The notes beneath the pieces are model-generated. The model ran no database searches. It was given only the letters and a program-made list of their open reading frames with translations, and was not told the DNA's origin. Source: Nakamurella endophytica (GTDB lineage: Bacteria; Actinomycetota; Actinomycetes; Mycobacteriales; Nakamurellaceae). Taken from it: a DNA stretch of 64,000 bases. The position numbers and the translations under genes are program-made. The DNA is taken from assembly GCF_014646215.1 (NCBI RefSeq), contig NZ_BMNA01000003.1, forward strand, positions 496,001 through 560,000, in the 5' to 3' direction. This document shows positions 24,432 to 33,269 of this stretch, piece after piece; position 1 is the stretch's first letter, and the number at the start of each line of letters is the position of its first letter.

Positions 24432-26336
24432 ATGCGGCCGAGGGACGGGAGAGACCGCGCGGCGCCCCCCGCGGCGCCGGGCACGCCGGCGCGGAGGTGC
24501 CCGGACGGGGCCCCGGCACGCCCGTCGGAGGCCGGCACGGCCGCGGCAGCGCCCAGGGTGACGGTGCTGGTCCCCGTGTTCGACCAGGCCGAATTCCTGC
24601 CGCAGGCATTGGGCGGCCTGCTGGCCCAGCGCGGCCCGTCCTGGGAGCTCGTCGTCGTGGACGACGGGTCGACCGACGACCTGGCCGCCGCCCTGCGGAC
24701 GCTGCCCGCCGAGGTCCCGGTGCGGGTGCTCCGGCATCCGGAGAACCGCGGGCTCGGGGCCGCGTGCAACACCGGGCTGGACGCGGCGCAGGCCGACGTC
24801 ATCGCTTACTTGCCCGCCGACGACGTCTGGTTCGACGGGCACCTGGCCGCGCTGGTGGACGCGCTGGACCGGCAGCCGGGCGCGATCCTCGCGCACGGCG
24901 AGCTCGACGACCCGACGGTCGACGCGCAGCAGCTGGTGCAACTCGCGCACCGGCGGACGGAGCTGCGGTGGCGGACCCGCGCGGACGTCGAGTCGGACGA
25001 TCTCGGCCTGCTGTTCCTCGACGACCTGCGGGCCGCCGGGCCGGTCGCCCCGACCGGTCGGGTGAGCTGCCGGTGGGTCCGCCACCCCGGGCAGCGCAGC
25101 CGCACGTTCGACCCGGCCGAGGGCGGGCTCAACGTGTTCCGCCGCCGCTACCGGGCCGCCGGGCCGCTGCGGTTCGCGCCGCGGCACGGCGCCGCGGTCG
25201 ACGAGCAGCTGCTGTACCCCGATCCCTTGCCGCCCGCTCCGGCACCGGACGCGCCGCACGTCCTGCTGGTCGGCGAGCTGGCTTACAACCCGGACCGGCT
25301 GCTGCTGCTCGCCGAGCGGAACGTGCGGATGACCGGGCTGTGGATCGACGACCCGCTCGGCTTCATGTCGGTCGGCCCGCTGCCGTTCGGTCGGGTCGCC
25401 GAGCTGCCGCGGACGGGGTGGCTGGACGCGCTCCGCCGGGACCCGCCGGACGTGGCGTACTGCCTGCTCAACTGGCGGACCATCCCGCTCGCTCTGGCGC
25501 TGGCCGAAGCGCTGCCGTCGCTGCCGCTGGTGTGGCACTTCAAGGAGGCGCCGCAGCGCAGCCTGGACCGCGGCGACTGGCCGCTGCTGGCGCGGCTGTG
25601 GCGGCGGGCGGACCACGTCCTGCTCGCCAGCCGCGAGGAGCGCGACTGGCTGGAGCTGGCGCTGCCCGGGCAGCGCGATCCGGCGGCGACCGGGGTGATG
25701 GACGGCGACCTGCCCCGCGGCCGCTGGTTCACCGGCCCGGTGGCCGACCGGACCGACCGCGACGGCGTGCACACCGTCTGCGTCGGGCGCCCGGTGGGCC
25801 TGACCCCGGCCGTCCTGGCCGAGCTGGCCGCCGCGGACGTGCACGTGCACCTGCACGGCGTCCGCGACGCCGGGCCCGCGGATCCCTGGCTGGTGGCGGC
25901 GCGGGCGGCCGCTCCGCGGCACCTGCACCTGCACCCCGCCGTCGCGCCGCCCTGCTGGCGGCGCGAGCTGTCGAGGTACGACGCCGGCTGGCTGCACGTC
26001 GTGCCGGCGGTCAACGGTGGCGACCTGCGACGCGCGACCTGGGACGATCTCAACCTGCCCGCACGGCTGCCCACGCTGGCCGCCGCGGGGCTACCGGTCC
26101 TCGTGCCGGACCCGGGTGCGTCGGTGAACGCCGTGGCCCGGACCACCGGCGAGGCGGGCGTCGCCGTGCGATTCTCGTCGCCCGGGGACGCCGCCGAGCG
26201 GCTGCGGGACCTCGACGCCCTGGCGGCCACCCGCGCCGCGATGGACGCCGGCCGGTCCGCCTGGGCCTTCGAGTCGGCGGTCGACGACCTGCACCGCATC
26301 TTGCTGGCCACCGCCGACAGACAGGGACGACGATGA
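24432..26336 (+). CDS. Two-domain glycosyltransferase (GT2 + GT-B-like C-terminal domain)
   Basis: 634 residues. A Pro/Ala-rich start is followed by a GT2 domain from about residue 42: VTVLVPVFDQAEFLPQAL, VVVDDGSTDDL, and LPADDVWFDGH as the metal-binding site. The C-terminal half (about 275-630) resembles a GT-B transferase fold, with HVLLVGELAYNPDRLLLLAE, VWHFKEAPQRSL and an end like GT4 (LPTLAAAGLPVLVPDPGAS), but I cannot place its family firmly. The ATG at 24432 has GGCCGGGAG before it. The stop overlaps the next GT4 gene (ATGA). The product probably adds sugars to a cell-envelope glycan. Confidence 0.78.
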   Translation: MRPRDGRDRAAPPAAPGTPARRCPDGAPARPSEAGTAAAAPRVTVLVPVFDQAEFLPQALGGLLAQRGPSWELVVVDDGSTDDLAAALRTLPAEVPVRVLRHPENRGLGAACNTGLDAAQADVIAYLPADDVWFDGHLAALVDALDRQPGAILAHGELDDPTVDAQQLVQLAHRRTELRWRTRADVESDDLGLLFLDDLRAAGPVAPTGRVSCRWVRHPGQRSRTFDPAEGGLNVFRRRYRAAGPLRFAPRHGAAVDEQLLYPDPLPPAPAPDAPHVLLVGELAYNPDRLLLLAERNVRMTGLWIDDPLGFMSVGPLPFGRVAELPRTGWLDALRRDPPDVAYCLLNWRTIPLALALAEALPSLPLVWHFKEAPQRSLDRGDWPLLARLWRRADHVLLASREERDWLELALPGQRDPAATGVMDGDLPRGRWFTGPVADRTDRDGVHTVCVGRPVGLTPAVLAELAAADVHVHLHGVRDAGPADPWLVAARAAAPRHLHLHPAVAPPCWRRELSRYDAGWLHVVPAVNGGDLRRATWDDLNLPARLPTLAAAGLPVLVPDPGASVNAVARTTGEAGVAVRFSSPGDAAERLRDLDALAATRAAMDAGRSAWAFESAVDDLHRILLATADRQGRR

Positions 26337-27556
26337 CCGACCTGCACGTACTCCGCCTGACGTCCGTGTTCGAGCCGGACACCAAGGACGCCGACGAGGT
26401 CGAGGCGCAGGCCCGGTTCGACCCCATCGGCGGGACCCAGAACCACACGGCCAACCTGACCAGGGCCATGGACGCCCGCGGCGTCCGGCAGACCGTGCTG
26501 ACCTCGCGGTTGGGCGGCCCGGTCACCGACACCGTGCTCGGCCACCGCGCACGCATCCGCCGGGTCGGCCTGCCGATCCGCCGCTTCCGGCAGCTGTGGG
26601 CGCTGGCCGCGGCGGCGACCGCGCTGCGGGCACCGGCCGTCGACCTGGTCCACGCGCACCAGGGGGAGGACCTGGCGACCCTGCCGCTGGCGGTGTTCGC
26701 CGCCCGCCGGCACCGCTGCCCCCTGGTGGTCACCCTGCACTGCAGTGTGCACCGCACCGTGCCGACCGCCGGGCTCAAGCTGTCCCTGCTGCGCTGGCTC
26801 GGCGGGCCGCTGGAGACCGCCTGCCTGCGGGCCGCCGACGCCGTCATCGCGCTGACCCCGGCGTCCGCCCGGGCGCAGGGCGGCCTGCAGGCCAGGACCT
26901 CGGTCATCCCGTCGGGGGTCGAGTCCGAGCACTACCCGGCGCTGCCCAGCCCGCTGCTGGCCGACGTGCCGCACCCTGTCGTGCTGTACCTGGGGCGGCT
27001 GGCCCGGCAGAAGTCGGTGCCGACGCTGGTCGAGGCGTTCGGGCTGCTGCGGCAGCCGGCGTCGCTGGCGGTCATCGGGGACGGGCCGGACGCGCACGCC
27101 GTCGACGAGGCGGTCCACCGGCTGCCGTCCGACGCCCGAGTCCGGGTGCACCGGTCCGGGTTCCGGCCGCACGACGAGGTGCCGGCGCTGCTCGCGGCGG
27201 CCGACGTGCTGGTGCTCCCGTCGGTGTACGAGGAGATGGGATCGGTGCTGGTCGAGGCCCTGCAGGCAGGGGTGCCGGTGGTCGCCAGCCGGGTCGGCGG
27301 CGTCCCGGCCGTGGTGGACGACGGCGTCACCGGCCTGCTCGTCCCGCCCAGCGATCCGGCCGCGCTGGCCGCCGCGCTCGACCGGCTGCTGGCCGACCCG
27401 GACGAGCGCGCCGCCATGCGCGCGGCGTCGCTGGCCAGAGCCGCCGGCTACGACTGGCACTCGCTCGCCGAGCGGGTCGCCGAGGTCTACGACGCCGCGC
27501 TCACCGCGCGCCGCAGCAGGTCCGACAACCGCGCCGCCAGCCCCGGGACCGTGTAG
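26333..27556 (+). CDS. Glycosyltransferase family 4
   Basis: 407 residues, GT-B fold. Near the N-terminus is the donor-independent loop FDPIGGTQNHTANLTRAM. The C-terminal nucleotide-sugar domain shows VLYLGRLARQKSVPTLVEAF and the E-x7-E retaining signature in PSVYEEMGSVLVEALQAGVP, then ASRVGGVPAVVDDGVTGLL. It is a cytoplasmic retaining transferase acting on a polysaccharide or glycolipid. It is translationally coupled to the preceding two-domain transferase. Its last 70 bp overlap the convergent GT4 gene, an unusually long overlap; both frames keep sensible C-termini. Confidence 0.86.
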   Translation: MTDLHVLRLTSVFEPDTKDADEVEAQARFDPIGGTQNHTANLTRAMDARGVRQTVLTSRLGGPVTDTVLGHRARIRRVGLPIRRFRQLWALAAAATALRAPAVDLVHAHQGEDLATLPLAVFAARRHRCPLVVTLHCSVHRTVPTAGLKLSLLRWLGGPLETACLRAADAVIALTPASARAQGGLQARTSVIPSGVESEHYPALPSPLLADVPHPVVLYLGRLARQKSVPTLVEAFGLLRQPASLAVIGDGPDAHAVDEAVHRLPSDARVRVHRSGFRPHDEVPALLAAADVLVLPSVYEEMGSVLVEALQAGVPVVASRVGGVPAVVDDGVTGLLVPPSDPAALAAALDRLLADPDERAAMRAASLARAAGYDWHSLAERVAEVYDAALTARRSRSDNRAASPGTV

Positions 27557-28569
27557 TGGGTGCTCGTGTGCCGGCCGGCGTCGGCCAGCGCCCGGCGGAG
27601 CGCGGGATCCCGGGCCAGCCGGCCGACCGCGGCGGCCAGGGCAGCCGGGTCACCGGCCGGGACCAGCAGCGCGTTCCCGCCGTCCCGCAGGTACTCGGCG
27701 GAGCCGCCGGTGCCGGTGGCGACGACGGGGGTGCCGCACGCCATGGCCTCGAGCGGGACCAGGCCGAACGGCTCCTGCCACCGCGAGGGGAAGAGCACGG
27801 CGTCCGCAGCGCGGTAGTACCGGGGCAGGTCGGGGCGGTCCACCGGGCCGGCGACGTCGACGCGGTCCCGGACGCCGGACCGGCCGATCAGCTCGTCCAG
27901 CACCGCGCTCTGCGTGGGGTGGGGCGGTCCGACGACCGTGAGCCGGTCCGACGGCGGCAGCAGGGCGAGCGCGGACACCGCGTCCTCGACGCCCTTGGCC
28001 GCGGCCAGCCGGCCGACGTAGAGCAGCCGGCCGCCCCACGGCCGGTCCGGCTCCGGCGCGGGGAGCCGGTCGGGCCCGAACACGTCGACGTCGATGCCGC
28101 TGTGCACGACGGCCGACCGCTGCGGAGCCCAGGCCGGCGGGTGGGTGGCGCGGCGCAGGTGCTCGCTGACGTAGGCCAGGGCCGAGCCCGGGGCGCACGG
28201 CCGCACGTCGGCCGGGGCGTCGTGCAGCCACCCGTCGCAGACGGCCAGCACGACCGGGACGCCGGCCTCGGCGACGGGGTCGAGCACGGCCGCGACGGGC
28301 ACCCGGGCCAGGTTCCAGGCGCTCACCACCTCCGGCCGGAGATCGGCCAGCGCCTGCTGCACGACGGCCCGGCAGTGCGCGCCGGCGTCCGCGTCCGGCC
28401 GGCGCAGCTCGCGCCGGACCTCGGGCTCGGCGGGGACGTCGGCCCCGGTGGTCAGCACCAGGACCCGGTGGCCGGCGGCCCGCCAGACCCGGACGACGTC
28501 GGCGCAGGAGCGCTCGTACCCCCCGGTGGCGGCCGGCGGGTACGTGTCGGTCAGCACCAGGATGCGCAT
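27487..28569 (-). CDS. Glycosyltransferase family 4
   Basis: 360 residues. It opens MRILVLTDTYPPAATGGYERS, a normal GT4 acceptor-domain start, and has LLYVGRLAAAKGVEDAVSAL and the E-x7-E segment PSRWQEPFGLVPLEAMACGTP, then ATGTGGSAEYLRDGGNALLV. I chose the ATG at 28567-28569; a GTG directly before it (28570-28572) is also possible. The 3' end overlaps the convergent GT4 gene by 70 bp, and the 5' end is divergent from the GT9 gene with 35 bp between starts. Together the four transferases look like one glycan-assembly locus. Confidence 0.86.
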   Translation of the reverse strand: MRILVLTDTYPPAATGGYERSCADVVRVWRAAGHRVLVLTTGADVPAEPEVRRELRRPDADAGAHCRAVVQQALADLRPEVVSAWNLARVPVAAVLDPVAEAGVPVVLAVCDGWLHDAPADVRPCAPGSALAYVSEHLRRATHPPAWAPQRSAVVHSGIDVDVFGPDRLPAPEPDRPWGGRLLYVGRLAAAKGVEDAVSALALLPPSDRLTVVGPPHPTQSAVLDELIGRSGVRDRVDVAGPVDRPDLPRYYRAADAVLFPSRWQEPFGLVPLEAMACGTPVVATGTGGSAEYLRDGGNALLVPAGDPAALAAAVGRLARDPALRRALADAGRHTSTHYTVPGLAARLSDLLRRAVSAAS

Positions 28570-28604
28570 CACCGGTCATCCTGCCCCAGCGTGCGGCGGG
28601 AGCT

Positions 28605-29762
28605 GTGACGGCCGACCTGCCGGTGCCCGGCGTCCGGCCGGCCGGCGCGCGGTCGGCGGTGGATCCGGCGGCGCCGCTGCCGCCCGGCCGGCGGCCGCTC
28701 GCGGATCCCGCCGTGCGCACCGTCGCCCTGGTCCGGCTGCGCACCGGGCTGGGCGACCTGCTGGCGTCGGTGCCGGCGTTGCGGGCGCTGCGGACCGCGC
28801 GCCCGGACCTCGCGGTCACGCTGGTCACCTACGGCGAGATGGCCCCCGTGGTGGCGCGGTCCGCGGCGTACGTCGACGAGTTGCTCGCCTTCCCCGGGCA
28901 TCCGGACATCCCGGAACGGCCGGCTCCCGCCGCCGCGGAGGTGGACCGCTGGTTCGACCAGGTGCGGGCCCGGCGGTTCGACGTGGCCGTGCAGATGTAC
29001 GGCGCGCTGCCGGCGGCGAACGAGGTGACGGCGGCGCTGGGCGCGCGGATCACCGCCGGCTTCCTGACCCCGGGTGCGGCGGCCGGCGACCTGACCACCC
29101 ACCTGCCGTACCCGTTCCGCGCCCACGAGGTCGACCGGCACCTGCGGCTGCTGGAGTTCCTCGGTGTCCCACCGGCGGGGCGGCACCTCGAGTTCCCCTT
29201 GACGGCGGGCGAAGTGGCGGCCGCGCGGACCGTCCTGACCGAGACCGGTCTGACCGGTGGGCCACTCGCCGTCGTGCACCCGGGAGCCACGGCGCAGAGC
29301 CGGCTCTGGCCGACCGGGTACTTCGCCGCGGTGGCCGACGGCTTGGCGGAGCGCGGTTTCCGCGTGGCGATCACCGGCGTGCCGTCGGAACGCCCGCTGG
29401 TGGACGCGGTGCGGGCGGCAGCCCGGTCGGCGCCCGTCGACCTGTGCGGCTGCACCGACCTCGGCGGTGCCGGTGCCGTGCTGGCCGCCGCGGACGTGCT
29501 GGTCAGCAACGACACCGGAGTGGTGCAACTCGCCGTCGCGCTTGGAACCCCTTCCGTCACGGTGTATCTCGCCGGTGACGCGGCGCGGTGGCGTGGCGCG
29601 GAGGCCGACGGGCACCGGGCGGCGATGGTCGACGTCGGCTGCAACCCCTGTGGTCTGCAGCGCTGCCCGATCGACTTCCGGTGCGCCCACTGGCTCACGC
29701 CCGCGCAGGTGCTGGCGGAGGTCGACCTGCTGCCGCGCCGCCGCCCCGCCCCGGCCGGCTGA
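28605..29762 (+). CDS. Glycosyltransferase family 9 (heptosyltransferase-like)
   Basis: 385 residues. The GT9 core begins VALVRLRTGLGDLLASVPALRAL near residue 40. It continues with AVVHPGATAQSRLWP, NDTGVVQLAVALGTPSV, and a C-terminal cysteine cluster CNPCGLQRCPIDFRC found in several GT9 proteins. GT9 enzymes add heptose in Gram-negative LPS; in actinobacteria they serve other envelope glycans or natural products. The first 35 residues are Pro/Ala-rich. The GTG at 28605 has GGCGGGAGCT before it. A hairpin at 29764-29800 follows the stop. Confidence 0.85.
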   Translation: MTADLPVPGVRPAGARSAVDPAAPLPPGRRPLADPAVRTVALVRLRTGLGDLLASVPALRALRTARPDLAVTLVTYGEMAPVVARSAAYVDELLAFPGHPDIPERPAPAAAEVDRWFDQVRARRFDVAVQMYGALPAANEVTAALGARITAGFLTPGAAAGDLTTHLPYPFRAHEVDRHLRLLEFLGVPPAGRHLEFPLTAGEVAAARTVLTETGLTGGPLAVVHPGATAQSRLWPTGYFAAVADGLAERGFRVAITGVPSERPLVDAVRAAARSAPVDLCGCTDLGGAGAVLAAADVLVSNDTGVVQLAVALGTPSVTVYLAGDAARWRGAEADGHRAAMVDVGCNPCGLQRCPIDFRCAHWLTPAQVLAEVDLLPRRRPAPAG

Positions 29763-29763
29763 G

Positions 29764-29800
29764 CCGGACCGGTCCGCTCCTCCTGGGGCCGCCGGTCCGG
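29764..29800 (+). terminator. Hairpin after the GT9 gene
   Basis: Arms CCGGACCGG (29764-29772) and CCGGTCCGG (29792-29800) pair perfectly around a 19-base loop, right after the stop at 29762. No U-run follows. Confidence 0.5.
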
Positions 29801-29906
29801 TGCCGTGCGTGATGGTTCCGTCCAGTGGCGGCGCCGTCCGTGGCCCGTCTGTGTCGGTGTCGGTGTCGGGTCAGTCCGGCGCCGTACCTGAGGTGCCGGT
29901 GACCGG

Positions 29907-30350
29907 TCAGTTCGGCGCCGGGCCCGTCCCGGCTGCCGGGTCCGCCGCCGGGGCGTCGGCGTCGGTCGACCCATCGATCGACGCCCGTTCCGCGGCGCTG
30001 CGCAGGACGCAGAACTCGTTGCCCTCTGGGTCGGCGAGCACGGCCCAGCCGCGGCCGTCCGGCCGCCGCAGATCGTCGACCAGCATGGCGCCGAGCTCCA
30101 GCACCCTGGCCACCTCGTCCTCGCGCGGCCCGTCCGGCTCCAGGCACAGGTGCAGCCGGTTCTTGACGACCTTGTGCTCGGGCACCACCTGGAAGATCAG
30201 ATGGCCGCCGTTGCCCAGGGGGAGTCCCACCTCGACGTCACCGGGATCGGCGTCCGGGTCCACCGGCACCCCGAGCAGCCAGCTCCAGAAGAGGGCCAGC
30301 TCGTAGGGCCGGGCGCAGTCGACGCTGATGTTGAGGATCCGCGAGGTCAC
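29907..30350 (-). CDS. VOC-family (glyoxalase-like) protein
   Basis: 147 residues. The start VTSRILNISVDCARPYELALFW is typical of the glyoxalase-like half-domain, followed by GLPLGNGGHLIFQVVPE, HLCLEPDG and VLADPEGNEFCVLR at the C-terminal metal-ligand Glu. These proteins bind a metal and small molecules (antibiotic resistance, isomerases, dioxygenases); the role here is unknown. I take GTG 30348-30350 because the fold begins there; the open frame extends upstream with no similarity and there is no strong ribosome site. The last 20 residues are Ala/Pro/Gly-rich. Confidence 0.78.
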   Translation of the reverse strand: MTSRILNISVDCARPYELALFWSWLLGVPVDPDADPGDVEVGLPLGNGGHLIFQVVPEHKVVKNRLHLCLEPDGPREDEVARVLELGAMLVDDLRRPDGRGWAVLADPEGNEFCVLRSAAERASIDGSTDADAPAADPAAGTGPAPN

Positions 30351-30498
30351 CGGGTCAGCCTGGGGCCGGCGGGAATCGGCGGCAACCGGGCCGCGTTTGC
30401 GGCCGGTACCGGACGGGGACAGCGAGGAGCGGCGCGGGCCGCCCCTGGGCGCGCCCCGCGGGCCGGCACCGAGCACACGACGAGCAGCAGGAGGACCG

Positions 30499-31527
30499 GT
30501 GACCTCGAGCGCAACCGCACGGGCGATCGTCTACAGCGGGACCGGTGGGCCGGAGGTGCTCCGCCTCGTCGACAAGCCGCTGCAGGCACCGCCGCCCGGG
30601 CACGTCCGGGTCCGCATCGTGCGGTCGGGCGTCAACCCGACCGACTGGAAGTCCCGGGCCGGCAGCGGGACGCCGGCTCCGGTGGACCCGCCGCAGGTGC
30701 CGGGCCAGGACGGCGCCGGCATCATCGACGACATCGGCGCCGGCGTGGACGTCGAGCGCGTCGGCCAGCGGGTGTGGCTGTGGGAGGCTGCCTGGCAGCG
30801 GCCCGAGGGAACCACCCAGGACTTCGCCGTGGTGCCGGCGCAGCAGGCGGTGCCGCTGCCGGATTCGGCGTCGTTCGACCTGGGCGCCGGGCTGGGCATC
30901 CCGTTCCTGACGGCGCACCGCTGCCTGACCGTCACCGAGGACGGCCCCACGCACCTGGGACCCGGCGCGCTGACCGGCCGCACCGTGTTCGTCGCCGGCG
31001 GCGCGGGCGCCGTCGGGAACGCGGCCATCCAGCTGGCGCGGTGGGCCGATGCCACGGTGCTGACGTCGGTGAGCAGCCCCGACAAGGCGCAGCTGGCCGC
31101 CGCGGCCGGCGCCGACCACGTCATCAACTACCGCGAGCAGGACGTGGCCGCCGAGGTGCGCAAGATCGTGCCGGCAGGCGTCAACACCGTCGTCGAGGTG
31201 TCGCCGGCCCGCAACGCGTCGATCGACACCGCGATCCTCGCCCCGAACGGCTCCATCGCCATCTATGCCAATGACGGCGGCTCCGAGCTGACGTTGCCGG
31301 TGCGGGACTCGATGGCACCGAACATCCGGTGGCAGTTCGTCCTCGTCTACACCGCCCCGCGCGAGGCCAAGGAGCGCGCCGTTCGCGCGGTGTCCGCGGC
31401 CCTGGCGGCCGGGGCCATCCGTCCCGTGCTGCCGCAGCACCACTTCCCCCTCGACCAGGCCGGCGCCGCCCACCAGGCCGTGCAGGACTCGGTCGTCGGC
31501 AAGGTGCTCATCGACGTCGCGGACTGA
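30499..31527 (+). CDS. NADPH:quinone reductase (zinc-free MDR, zeta-crystallin-like)
   Basis: 342 residues. N-terminal GroES-like domain: RAIVYSGTGGPEVLRLVDKP, then VRIVRSGVNPTDWKSRAG. Nucleotide-binding domain: FVAGGAGAVGNAAIQLARW, with SSPDKAQLAAAAGADHVINY. The cysteine zinc ligands of alcohol dehydrogenases are absent, as in quinone oxidoreductases. It should reduce quinones or alkenals with NADPH in the cytoplasm. The GTG at 30499 follows GCAGGAGGACCG. It is divergent from the VOC gene with 148 bp between them. Confidence 0.87.
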   Translation: MTSSATARAIVYSGTGGPEVLRLVDKPLQAPPPGHVRVRIVRSGVNPTDWKSRAGSGTPAPVDPPQVPGQDGAGIIDDIGAGVDVERVGQRVWLWEAAWQRPEGTTQDFAVVPAQQAVPLPDSASFDLGAGLGIPFLTAHRCLTVTEDGPTHLGPGALTGRTVFVAGGAGAVGNAAIQLARWADATVLTSVSSPDKAQLAAAAGADHVINYREQDVAAEVRKIVPAGVNTVVEVSPARNASIDTAILAPNGSIAIYANDGGSELTLPVRDSMAPNIRWQFVLVYTAPREAKERAVRAVSAALAAGAIRPVLPQHHFPLDQAGAAHQAVQDSVVGKVLIDVAD

Positions 31528-31784
31528 CGGGCGGCGCTCCGTCCGGTACCGTCCTCACCGGTGCGGTCGGCAGCCGAATGGTCACGGAGCGCCGCACGAA
31601 CGGTGCGCACGACCTACGATGGCCGGGACACCGACCCGAGGGTCGCGCAAGCAGGGGTGGGCTGCGTGCCGGTGTTGTCGGCCTGTGTCGCCGGGGTAGA
31701 ACAGCCTGCCCCGTCGGCTGGCGGCCGCACCGACGCGGCGACGCGGCGGTCCGGCCGACGGTGCCGCAAAGCCGTGGAGGCACT

Positions 31785-33146
31785 GTGGAGCGTGTCGGTT
31801 CGGCCGTCGACCCGGTCCCCGGCCTGGCATCCGCACCCGGTCGGGGTGCCGCCGAGCTCGGTGGAGTGCTGGCCGGCGAGCTCGTGCGCAGTGTCTACCA
31901 GCCGATCGTCGACCTGGAGTCGGCGGCGGTGGTGGGCTACGAGGCGCTGGCCCGCGGGCCGGTCGGCCCGCTGCGGAACCCTGCGGCGTTGCTGGCCGCA
32001 GCCCGCGCGGAGGGCCTGCTGGCCGAGCTGGACGATCTGTGCCGCCGTGCCGCCCTGCGGGGTGCGGCCCGGGCAGGCATCACCGGGCCGCAGACCCTGT
32101 TCGTGAACGTCGAACCCGAGGGCATCCGACCTGCGGCGCTGGACGATCTGCTCGTCCGGTCCGCGGATGCCGGGTTGCCGCTCGTCCTCGAGGTGACCGA
32201 GCGGTCGCTGGCCGCGAACCCGGCGCAGCTGCTCGCCACGCTGGCCCGACTGCGGCACGCCGGGTGGCGGGTGGCGCTCGACGACGTGGGCGTGGACGAC
32301 AGCACCGTCGGGTTCATGTCGGTGCTCCGGCCCGACATCGTGAAGCTGGACCTCGGGCTGGTGCACCGGCGGCCGGGGGCGCGGACCGCGGCGGTGCACT
32401 CGGCCGTCCAGGCCTACGCCGAACGGCACGGAGCGGTCGTCCTCGCCGAGGGCATCGAGACCGAGGAGCACCTGTCGATGGCCCGGTCGCTGGGGGCCAC
32501 CCTCGGCCAGGGCTGGCTGTTCGGCCAGCCGGCGGACACCGCGATCCGCGGACTGGTCCCCGGGGTGCTGGCGCTCCCGGCGGCGGCCTCTCCGCTGCCG
32601 CTGACAGGGTCGCCGTTCGACTGCCTCCCGGAGGGCACGCCGCTGCGCACCGCGGACAAGCGGCTGCTGGTCGAGATCAGCCGGTACCTCGAGGAGCAGG
32701 CGGCGGGATTGGGCGCGGCCGGCATCCTGGTGTCGACGTTCCAGGAGCGCGTCCACTTCGACAGCGACACCGCCGACCGGTACCGGGATCTGGCCGCCGC
32801 GGGCCCGTACGTGGCCGCGGTGCACGAACCCCGTCCCGACGGCCGGTTGCGGCGGGAGTGGGCCGTCGCCGTGCTGTCGCCGCATTTCGCCGCGGCGCTG
32901 CTGGGTCGCGACCACGCGGGGGAGCAGGGCGGGAACGACGCCGGCGCTGCGCGCCTGTTCGACTATGCGATCACCCACGACCGGGATGCGGTCGCTGCGG
33001 CCGTGCACCTGTTGATGACCCGTCTCGTGCCGGTGCGGCCGGACGGCACCGGCCACCTGGTCGACCTGTTCCGCGAAGGTTCAGCCATGACGGGCGACGA
33101 CGTGCCGCGCCAGCGCAGCAGCCGGGTCGCCGCCGGCCGGCCCTGA
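31785..33146 (+). CDS. EAL-domain protein with C-terminal DICT sensor domain
   Basis: 453 residues. EAL domain about 25-265: YQPIVDLESAAVVGYEALAR (Glu53), FVNVEPE, LVLEVTERSL, the metal-site ALDDVGVDDS, PDIVKLDLGLV and LAEGIETEEHL, ending LGQGWLFGQPA. The catalytic acids and Lys appear kept, but loop 6 is altered (DDVGVDDS in place of DDFGTGYSS), so phosphodiesterase activity on cyclic di-GMP is likely but not certain. The C-terminus (about 285-430) is a DICT domain with DKRLLVEISRYLEEQAA and STFQERVHF, which is linked to light or signal sensing. No GGDEF or membrane segment is present. The GTG at 31785 follows GTGGAGGCACT. Confidence 0.84.
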   Translation: MERVGSAVDPVPGLASAPGRGAAELGGVLAGELVRSVYQPIVDLESAAVVGYEALARGPVGPLRNPAALLAAARAEGLLAELDDLCRRAALRGAARAGITGPQTLFVNVEPEGIRPAALDDLLVRSADAGLPLVLEVTERSLAANPAQLLATLARLRHAGWRVALDDVGVDDSTVGFMSVLRPDIVKLDLGLVHRRPGARTAAVHSAVQAYAERHGAVVLAEGIETEEHLSMARSLGATLGQGWLFGQPADTAIRGLVPGVLALPAAASPLPLTGSPFDCLPEGTPLRTADKRLLVEISRYLEEQAAGLGAAGILVSTFQERVHFDSDTADRYRDLAAAGPYVAAVHEPRPDGRLRREWAVAVLSPHFAAALLGRDHAGEQGGNDAGAARLFDYAITHDRDAVAAAVHLLMTRLVPVRPDGTGHLVDLFREGSAMTGDDVPRQRSSRVAAGRP

Positions 33147-33180
33147 CGGCGTTCGATCGGCGCCCGCCGCCGGGCGGGAC

Positions 33181-33232
33181 GGCGCGACGCCCGTGACCCG
33201 GACGGCGGGGCGGCGCGGCGCCCGTGATCCGG
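33181..33232. repeat. 21-bp imperfect direct repeat between convergent genes
   Basis: Copies at 33181-33201 and 33212-33232 agree at 19 of 21 bases. They fill part of the 123-bp space between the EAL-DICT gene end and the kptA end. A shorter direct repeat TCAATCCGGTC follows near 33257 and 33275. No function is evident. Confidence 0.45.
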
Positions 33233-33269
33233 CCGGCCGCCGGGATCAGGGGTGGTCAATCCGGTCGAT

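Noticed and set aside
31528-31784. Cyclic di-GMP riboswitch before the EAL gene
   Set aside because: I could not find the conserved receptor loops or pairing; only a -10-like TACGAT near 31615 is visible.
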